A stretch of 64,000 bases of DNA from NCBI GenBank assembly GCA_020086605.1, contig JACBWW010000015.1, positions 16,778,228-16,842,227 on the forward strand, read 5' to 3'. Of this stretch, positions 57,301 to 64,000 are shown piece after piece. Source of the DNA: Lanius collurio. Lineage: Eukaryota; Chordata; Aves; Passeriformes; Laniidae. Made by a program: the position numbers and the translations under genes. Within the stretch, counting starts at the first letter, position 1. Each line of letters opens with the position of its first letter. Below the pieces are notes generated by a model. The model saw only the letters and a list, made by a program, of their open reading frames with translations. It had not been told where the DNA came from and did not search any database.

Positions 57301-58672
57301 CTTCTGAGAGAAGAATAAAATTCAAGTGCCCACAGCCACTGAAATTAAGCTGCACGTCCTTGGCAGTTTCTCTGTGTGAGGGCACCAAATGTGTCAGTAG
57401 AAAAAAGTGCTTCCCTTTGCCAGGACAGCCATTTTCCCCAAAGTAAGGATGGATCAAGCATTGTCCCTGAGTAGAGACTCCCTGTGCTTACAAGTGTAAG
57501 CTTGATTTCCAGGAGCACTTTATCTTCTGCATCTCAACACACCTTGACACTGCTAACAAAGCATTTGAAGGGGAAAGATCCTTTGAAGGTTTTGGTTTCC
57601 CCACTCAGACCGGCGTTCAGAGAGCAGAGACTGCATGGTACTGCAAAAAGCTGTTGGATAGCATGAACAAAGACAAAGCCTATTTTATAGTGACTATTTA
57701 GGAATAGTTCAAAGAGGTATTTACAGTTTCATTTTTGCTCATATAAACTGAAACAAACACTACATTCTCTCCATGTCTTTATACCATCTATACCTCTGAG
57801 AATCCATGGCCATCTTCCCTTGGGGGTTGTGCAACCATTGCTTGACACACAAAAGCCTCCACACTGTTTTGTCCGTTGTTCTAATCCAAGCAAAACTGGT
57901 GACAAAAGCTATTACATTAAAGCAAGAATGATCTGCTCCCCAGAGACTTGAGGAAAAGACATTATTTCCCTGGATGCCCCCCACTTCCTACTGCCTCAGC
58001 AGGAATCCTCAAGGACGATGAACTATTCATAGTCAATTACCTTCATTTTTGGTTCCACTGTAAAAGGCAGCAAGATAACCAGCTCACACTGTGGGCTGTA
58101 TTTGGTATCAATTAAAGAGACAGGAGACATCCTATAATTATAATGGCAGCTTCAAGATTGTCTAAGAGCTGCTAACTTTTAATTGAATCACTTCCCAGCA
58201 AAGCTGAGACATCCATTTGTAGAACATAGTGTGTGCTTAAAATCCTTTGGTGCCATAATAACCAGAGGTTTTTAGATGCAACCTAGAGTAAAACTTCCAG
58301 AATGAAGCAGACTGTTGATGAAGATAATGTAGGCAGAGGATTAGAAAGCTGTATACTTTGTGCATTTCTCAGGAATGCATAAAAATATCCTTGTGTAAAG
58401 AAAAGCAAGAGAAGGAGAAAGTCACATTTATCTGCATGTGTATTCAGATTAATGAAATTAACAGTTCATGCTCAGCAGCTCATGCTTCTAGCCTAATATC
58501 CAGCTGGAGTTACACACACCAAGTGGAACTGTGGACCACTGAAGTATAAAAAACTTTTTCCTTTATTTCACTGAGGCTTGGAATTTTGCCAAAGAAAATT
58601 CTTACTGTAGAGAATCAGAGTGTATGACATTATTATTCTCACACATAAAACCGCAACATTACATTTACTTAC
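54373..58672 (-). other. EGF: EGF intron between window exons 3 and 4
   Basis: The largest intron in the window (4.3 kb). Apart from the A-run at 56408 nothing is recognisable. No additional EGF-like or propeller exon was found, and the phases of exons 3 and 4 already fit. Confidence 0.75.
56408..56432. repeat. Poly(A) run
   Basis: Two A-runs are separated by one C in the intron between window exons 3 and 4. No element body was recognised beside it. Confidence 0.9.
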
Positions 58673-58875
58673 CCAAATCCTGAGAATCAATTCTTGCACC
58701 TGGCTGTTTAAATGGATGTACTATTTTTATCTCCACTGGTGGGAAAAAGGATGGCTTCAGGCTAATTGTGACTACAACTTTTCCAGTATATTTGTTGGCT
58801 CTCCATATCCTGCTGGACTTCAAGTCTGAGTAGTACAGGTGCTCAGCAAAAAGAGACATACCAAGCAATTGATGT
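58673..58875 (-). CDS. EGF: EGF window exon 3: end of first beta-propeller
   Basis: This 203-nt exon enters in phase 2 and leaves in phase 1. It encodes RHQLLGMSLFAEHLYYSD, WRANKYTGKVVVTISL and VEIKIVHPFKQP. It aligns with human HNLFAMSLFGDRIFYST, WIANKHTGKDMVRI and LKVVHPLAQP, closing the first propeller. The acceptor is CTCTTGTTGTAG and the donor is TTTGG|GTAAGT. Confidence 0.95.
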
Positions 58876-59001
58876 CTACAACAAGAGAAGATAGCAAAGT
58901 GGCACATTACCTGGCCCCTATATATTTACTCACTCAAACATTTTCTGTGCCTGGTTCAGTCACATTCACTGAAAATAACCTTTCTTTGTATTATTTTATA
59001 C

Positions 59002-59036
<35 letters not shown>

Positions 59037-60459
59037 ATATTAACCTCTATATATGAGAATCAGAAGAGGCGCAGAGACATTCCCAAAATAATTCAGCACT
59101 CATAATCCTGCAAATTTGGGAGAAATAGACACAAAATGGATAACCTGCATTTCTCACAGGTTTAATGATTTCCTACTCAGGACTGACTTCACTGGAAGGC
59201 ATCATCCTGCTTCTGGTGAGCCCAGCAACCAAAATGGAAATTTGGTTTATTAAAGGATGTAGGTCAGATAAGTTCCACCATTTCCCAATATCCAGTGCCT
59301 GCTCTGACAATTCAGACTCTCTGAGGAAATCAGGGTGGAGATGAAATCAAGGTGGTAGGAGTAGGGCATTCCTAAAATCCATTTTCTGTTGCTTCTCCTA
59401 TCTCAGGAATGTAGTTTCCATTCACTGGTCAGTTATAGTAGCTAGCAGAAATCACTAAAGGGCGAAGTTTTAAATAAGAGAGATAGCAGAAAAAATATTG
59501 AAAGAGGTATTTTTGTCTTCCACTTTCCAACACATAATCCAGGTGGAAAACTGAGAATCTGGCCCATCCAGTCTAAAGGATTAAGGCCCTGGTGAACAAC
59601 AGCCAGCTCAAGGGAGAAAGGGAAAAAAAGTAAGGAAAAATCCAGTGTGACTACTGGCAGTGTGGGGAGAAGGCAACCTTGTGTTCATCACATGCAAATG
59701 AAGCACCATCTATTTAAATCAGCAGGCCAGAGAAAACGTGTATTTTTCTGTTTGCTGTTGGAAATCCCTTTTCCACACATGGTGACCCAACCATACTGGA
59801 AGACACTTCAGTGGCAACCTTTTCCTGATCCCCTCACTGACCCTATGACCACCACCAGGTACCTGTACCTCCCTGCACATCACAAAGGCCAAAAGCACAT
59901 GGGTCTAACATCCCCTCCAGCCATGCTCAGCCCTGGCACTGGGGAACAATTCTTTTGCACAGCACAGTTTTCACCACATCTACTGATGCTTCTTGGAGAG
60001 CCTGAGCACAGGGCCAAGCCTCCCCACCCAGCAGCTAAGGAGGACAACGGGCTTAGATGAGGATGGAGTTCAGTCTCTTAAACACAGCTCAGACACCTGA
60101 GCTCACCCACTGTGACCTTGGGTAAATCATTTAATCTCTCCTTTTGGCTCCTCTATCTGTAGAAAAAGGTCACTAATAAACACTTAGAGAGGATTTCTAA
60201 GGATTAATTAGTTATCATTTGCCAAAAGTTTGGAAGATGGAGAGTGCTGAGTGGAAGTATCACCCTTACAACAGTGATATTTTCCATTTTTCTATCATCA
60301 ATGTTATATTTACAGTCACAGGCCATTTGCTTGTGACACACAGGCCACTTTATACTACTCATGTTGTCAACTGACCCAATAAAAGGGAGAATGAGGAAGA
60401 AAGCTTAACTGCATCTCTGAAATGAGTTTTTTATTTCTGACAAGCTGAGGAAAACTCAC
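58876..60459 (-). other. EGF: EGF intron between window exons 2 and 3
   Basis: It contains the (TA)n(CA)n microsatellite. Nothing else was seen. Confidence 0.75.
59002..59035. repeat. (TA)n(CA)n compound microsatellite
   Basis: About ten TA units pass directly into seven CA units in the intron between window exons 2 and 3. It is a likely polymorphic marker. Confidence 0.95.
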
Positions 60460-60690
60460 CGGACAGAATTCCTGAGGAAACGAACAGCTCCACCATCATA
60501 GTCACATGATCCAATATGGGAAATATCCTTTTTGTGGTCATGTTGGATCCAGTACAGTCTTGTGTCAACCAAATCTAGTGAGATGGCCTTTATTTTCTCT
60601 GTGGTTTTTAAAATATTTATCATATCCCTGCCACTCAGGGACACTCGGTGTATACTGGAAACTGTACCATCTGAAGATACAAATAACAGC
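60460..60690 (-). CDS. EGF: EGF window exon 2: first beta-propeller
   Basis: The exon is 231 nt, phase 2 at both ends. It encodes RLLFVSSDGTVSSIHRVSL, then KIKAISLDLVDTRLYWIQHD and SCDYDGGAVRFLRNSVR. These match the human blades with [20 protein letters not shown] and CSCDYDGGSVHISKHP. The acceptor is TTGCCTGCAG and the donor is GTCCG|GTGAGT. The LYWIQ segment is a degenerate YWTD motif, as it is in human. Confidence 0.95.
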
Positions 60691-63489
60691 CTGCAGGCAA
60701 GAGAGGCGTGTTTAAAAAACAAAACAAAACAGAAAAACCCACGACAAACAAACTCCACATTTGCAAAATCACATCACAGCTACACATTCTTTATTTAGTT
60801 ATTTAGTTGCTCCTGTATGCGACATTTGTCAGTATGGCACTAGAACTAAGTACTGCTGGAGATCCTTAGAAACCAGTATCACTGGAGGTACTAGCAATTT
60901 CCCTCAAGTAGGTCAAGCAGGAATCAGCCCAGCTTAACCACAAAGCACTATTGCCTGTCTCTCTGCTCTGTTCAGCTGTGCAGTCAGACAGGGAAACTGG
61001 AATAACTTCTTAAATCTACGGGGAGCTTCTGCAAACTTGAGGAAAGGCAGATCCGCATTGCCCTCTGCCTTTGGGAAGGAATCTATCTCCAGAATTTCTA
61101 GCTGAACACGCCACTTAAGTGCTGAACTTAGAAACACCATTTCTACTATAGTTCTCATTTCTGTCTTCCTGCTGGTTATGGCAACCAGACTATGCTGTTA
61201 TAAAATTAAGACAGTCCAAACACAGCTCCAATACTCAAACCAGTTATGCACTGAACTACTCGTATCCCAAGTTACTCATGGATCGGAATCCAGATTTATT
61301 GATGTGATTAAGAGAAAAAGCAGCTCTTCCAAAATAGTAAGTTATCCCTCATCTATGTACATTTTATTTGTCAATGTTCGGGTTTTGTTCTTTCCTTGGG
61401 TTACTCATGGACAAAATTTCCAAGAAGAATCATTGTTTTGACCTGTCATCACAAAATTGCAGGATTTATATGTACAAGACAATGTAGCATAAAGTCACCT
61501 TTTCAGGATTATGTTAATAATTTGTTAAAGGCCCCAAATGTCTTAGATATCACTGGCAAGGGACTGTACTAAACCAGTAGAAAGACTCAGCCTCTGCCTC
61601 ACAGCTTTTCCTCACTGTTACACAGTCTACATTAATCATGGGCATTGATGTATAGACAAAAACACTTTTCCAGAAGGACAGCACAATTTTATTTCTTCAT
61701 TTTTAAAGAGTTATTAATATTTACTGGCCTTTCTCTAGTACCTGTTATTTAAGAAATGTCACTACTCTCAGACTTTGGACAAATGTGAGGATTCACTTTT
61801 TTAAACATGAGGAAACTAAAAAACAAAAGAAGTTATAGTCTATGCCTAGGCTTTACAAATCATTGTAGGGATAGAATATGATATGAACAGAAAGACAGAA
61901 GAAAAATTTTTATTAGGTACCATCTTGAGTAATTGCCAGCCTTTTTCTTCAGACTAAATCCTAATTTTTTGGCATTTCTAAATACCATTTAAAATTTAAA
62001 GTAATCTATTGCAATAGTTATATTATTGCTTCTAAAAAAATCCTATCACTGCTAATATCCAGGCACATACTTTGAGAAAAACTCTGTTATTAGGGTATCA
62101 CATCGACCTTCATTACTGCAGAGTTGCACTTGTTTGGAGAAAGACATTGTTAATGTCAGATTTAGTCCATGTACATGTATTTATGCCTGTGCATGCAAAC
62201 ATACTGGGGGTTTAGATTCACTTCACATTAAAAATAGAGCCCTCGAGTTTTCATACAAGCAAATTGCCATAAAAATTAGAACATAAAAAATTATGTTAGG
62301 CTTCTTGGAGTCTAGTTTCTTTACAGATTTTAGTGGCCTAATGGCCTTGCTCTAAGTTTTTATACACAGTGAAGCACACCTAGGTGAATAACCACACTTG
62401 AGTCTCCCCAAATTTTCACATACATTCAGCAAATACATCCCTACATTGCCATCTGTAAGATGTGTTTCAATGGCATTTGAGGTTGGGTCTGAGGAACTGT
62501 GAATATCTCCAAGATTGATAAAAGCTACATTGAAAAGCAAATCAGGGAAAAAAATGCACAGGCTGATGTCCAGGCCATAAACCCCACTGAGATGGCAAGA
62601 CTCCAGAGAATATTAGCAATGCTACTACCACCAGAAGATTGGTTTATGTACAAATTTACTAGGAAAGGATACATGAGCCTTAATATTAAAATAGTTACAC
62701 ACATTGAGCAACTTTAATGCAAATCAAAACCGGAGGCAAGGACATGCTCTTGCTAAACAAAACAGAAGCATTTCAAAGTCTGTGCAAGCTTCTTTTTTGT
62801 GACTTTAATGCATGACATTTTTGTGTAAGGAGAAATTAGCATGGAGAGACCGCTGTGATAGTTCCTGTTGGTAACCCTTGAGGAGCCAGGCCTCTCATGC
62901 GAGCACGGCTCTCAATGTAAATGACTTGAAGCTGAAAAGAGCATCTCTATGAAGGCCAAACTACCAATGATGCTAAGAAGCAACTGTGGATTCAAAACCA
63001 ATATTCAGAGACACTGATAGAGCAGGGAAACAGCAGCAAACTCTCAGTTAAGACTCTTTTCTTGAAAACATACCAATTTATACTCTAAGTGTGGCTGGGT
63101 TTGGAGCACAAAGGGCTCCCAGAATTTGCCGGCATCATTCCCTTTGCTTCTCCAACATGGTTTTCCTACCCAGAAACTTTGATGAAAGAGGGTAGTTTTA
63201 GAAAGGATATTAGAAAGAAATTCTTTACTGTGAGGGTGGTGAGGAGCTGGAATAGATTACCCAGAGAAGTTGTAGATGCGCCAGCCCTGGAATTCCTCAA
63301 GAAAGTTCAGATGGGGCTTTGTGCAACCTGGTCTAGTGGAAGGTGTCCCTACCCATGGTGGGTGTTTTGGAACTGGGTGATCTTTATAGTCTCTTCTAAC
63401 CCATTCATATGATTCCATGAAACCACAATCATAGTACTTTACCTATCTGGATTCCATGTCAATGAAATTACAAACCCATTTAAAATTAC
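60691..63489 (-). other. EGF: EGF intron between window exons 1 and 2
   Basis: It contains the CR1 fragment at 63172-63420, close to exon 1. Nothing else was recognised. Confidence 0.75.
63172..63420 (+). mobile_element. CR1 LINE 3' fragment
   Basis: The plus strand encodes a degraded C-terminal end of CR1 ORF2, including RKFFTVRVVRSWNRLPREVV. It is followed by the typical 3' region with GGTGATCTTTATAGTCTCTT and ends ATGATTCCATGA. It is 5'-truncated, as most avian CR1 copies are. It lies in the intron between EGF window exons 1 and 2, antisense to EGF. Confidence 0.88.
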
Positions 63490-63668
63490 CTTTGTTCAGC
63501 ATCAATGGTAATCCTTGTGGGACGACCAACAGCTCTTAGAACTCGGCGTTTCTTCCCATTCATGTCTGTTGCTTCTATGGTTCCCTTCTGTCTGTTGGCC
63601 CAGAGAATGTCTTGATTTATCCAGTCAATAGCAAATCCTGAAATGCCTTTGTCTATGTAACATAGTCT
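63490..63668 (-). CDS. EGF: EGF window exon 1: first beta-propeller, YWTD segment
   Basis: This 179-nt exon starts in phase 0 with RLCYIDKGISGFAIDWIN and ends with the first two bases of an arginine codon. It contains a YWTD-type (LDL-receptor class B) blade with the pattern DWIN..ILWANRQKGTIE and the turn TDMNGKK. It aligns with human VCNIEKNVSGMAINWINEE onward. The acceptor is TTTTACAG|AGACTATG; the AGAG sequence also allows a 2-nt-shorter start, but phase with upstream coding favours 63668. The donor is CAAAG|GTAATT. It is the most 5' confidently identified exon in the window. Confidence 0.92.
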
Positions 63669-63863
63669 CTGTAAAAGATAAAAAGAGTTGACAAGAGGAA
63701 TCCTGATGACTACTCTAAACTTGGCTTTCACTACAGGGAATAGAATACTCAATTGAAACTTTCTAATTCATTCCTTTGCATACTTCATTTTTTTTTAGAC
63801 CTGTAGCAATTTCTCTTTCTTTTTTTTTCATCACTTTCATTTGGTCTTTGTACTTACACATAC

Positions 63864-63885
63864 CTCTTCTGAACTGAGTGACTCC
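63864..63885 (-). CDS. EGF: Candidate 22-nt EGF micro-exon before window exon 1
   Basis: A pyrimidine-rich acceptor ending TTTTGCAG and a donor GTATGTG flank 22 nt that read ESLSSEE and join in phase 0 to RLCYIDK of the next exon. The result resembles human GSRQERVCNIEK. A second acceptor would extend it to 63905. An in-frame stop just upstream means it cannot be the end of a long exon. Human EGF has no known micro-exon here, so this may be a chance splice-site pair, with the true upstream exon lying beyond 64000. Confidence 0.3.
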
Positions 63886-64000
63886 CTGCAAAAGGAGAAA
63901 CTGTTCTGCACAAGAAATACACTGGATTAATATTTAGCTACAACTTTTTGCATTTGACACACTATGAGGCACCCAGGCCTGTACTGTTACAGATGGAAGT

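Overview
The window is vertebrate nuclear DNA, almost certainly from a bird and probably a songbird (passerine). It is AT-rich, full of introns, and has no operons. CR1-type LINE 3' ends occur on both strands. A tRNA-Ile-headed SINE with a CR1-like tail at about 19.86-20.0 kb resembles the SINE families I know as passerine-specific. The species call is an inference.

One gene dominates: EGF, the pro-epidermal growth factor precursor, on the minus strand. I reconstructed 22 coding exons by pairing reading frames with AG/GT splice borders and checking that every junction keeps phase. They run from 63668 down to the stop codon at 21064-21066, total 3312 nt, and encode 1103 residues plus the stop. 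This matches the human precursor from roughly residue 118 to its C-terminus, so the signal peptide, first coding segment and promoter lie beyond 64000. Window exons 1-22 probably correspond to human exons 3-24.

Domain order (N to C): remainder of the first YWTD beta-propeller (exons 1-3, 63.7-58.7 kb); four EGF-like modules, one per exon (exons 4-7, 54.4-49.4 kb); second YWTD propeller (exons 8-12, 48.5-39.2 kb); EGF-like module 5 (exon 13); a linker (exon 14); EGF-like modules 6-8 (exons 15-17, 37.2-33.6 kb); the mature EGF hormone split over exons 18 and 19 (31.6 and 28.8 kb); the transmembrane helix (exon 19); and a divergent cytoplasmic tail (exons 20-22, 25.9-21.06 kb). The last two exons were found by splice phase and resemblance to the human tail.

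The 3' UTR probably runs into 21.06-18.49 kb, where candidate poly(A) signals and the SINE lie. From 1 to about 18.4 kb no coding region could be supported. The usual vertebrate neighbour ELOVL6 would be expected beyond that side in convergent orientation, but none of its coding sequence is visible.

No novel genetic system was found. The points most worth checking are: loss of the canonical arginine before the mature hormone; a phase-compatible alternative terminal exon at 20.1-20.3 kb; a phase 0-0 candidate cassette exon at 24.6 kb; a candidate 22-nt micro-exon at 63.9 kb; and the isolated GC-rich hormone/transmembrane exon.
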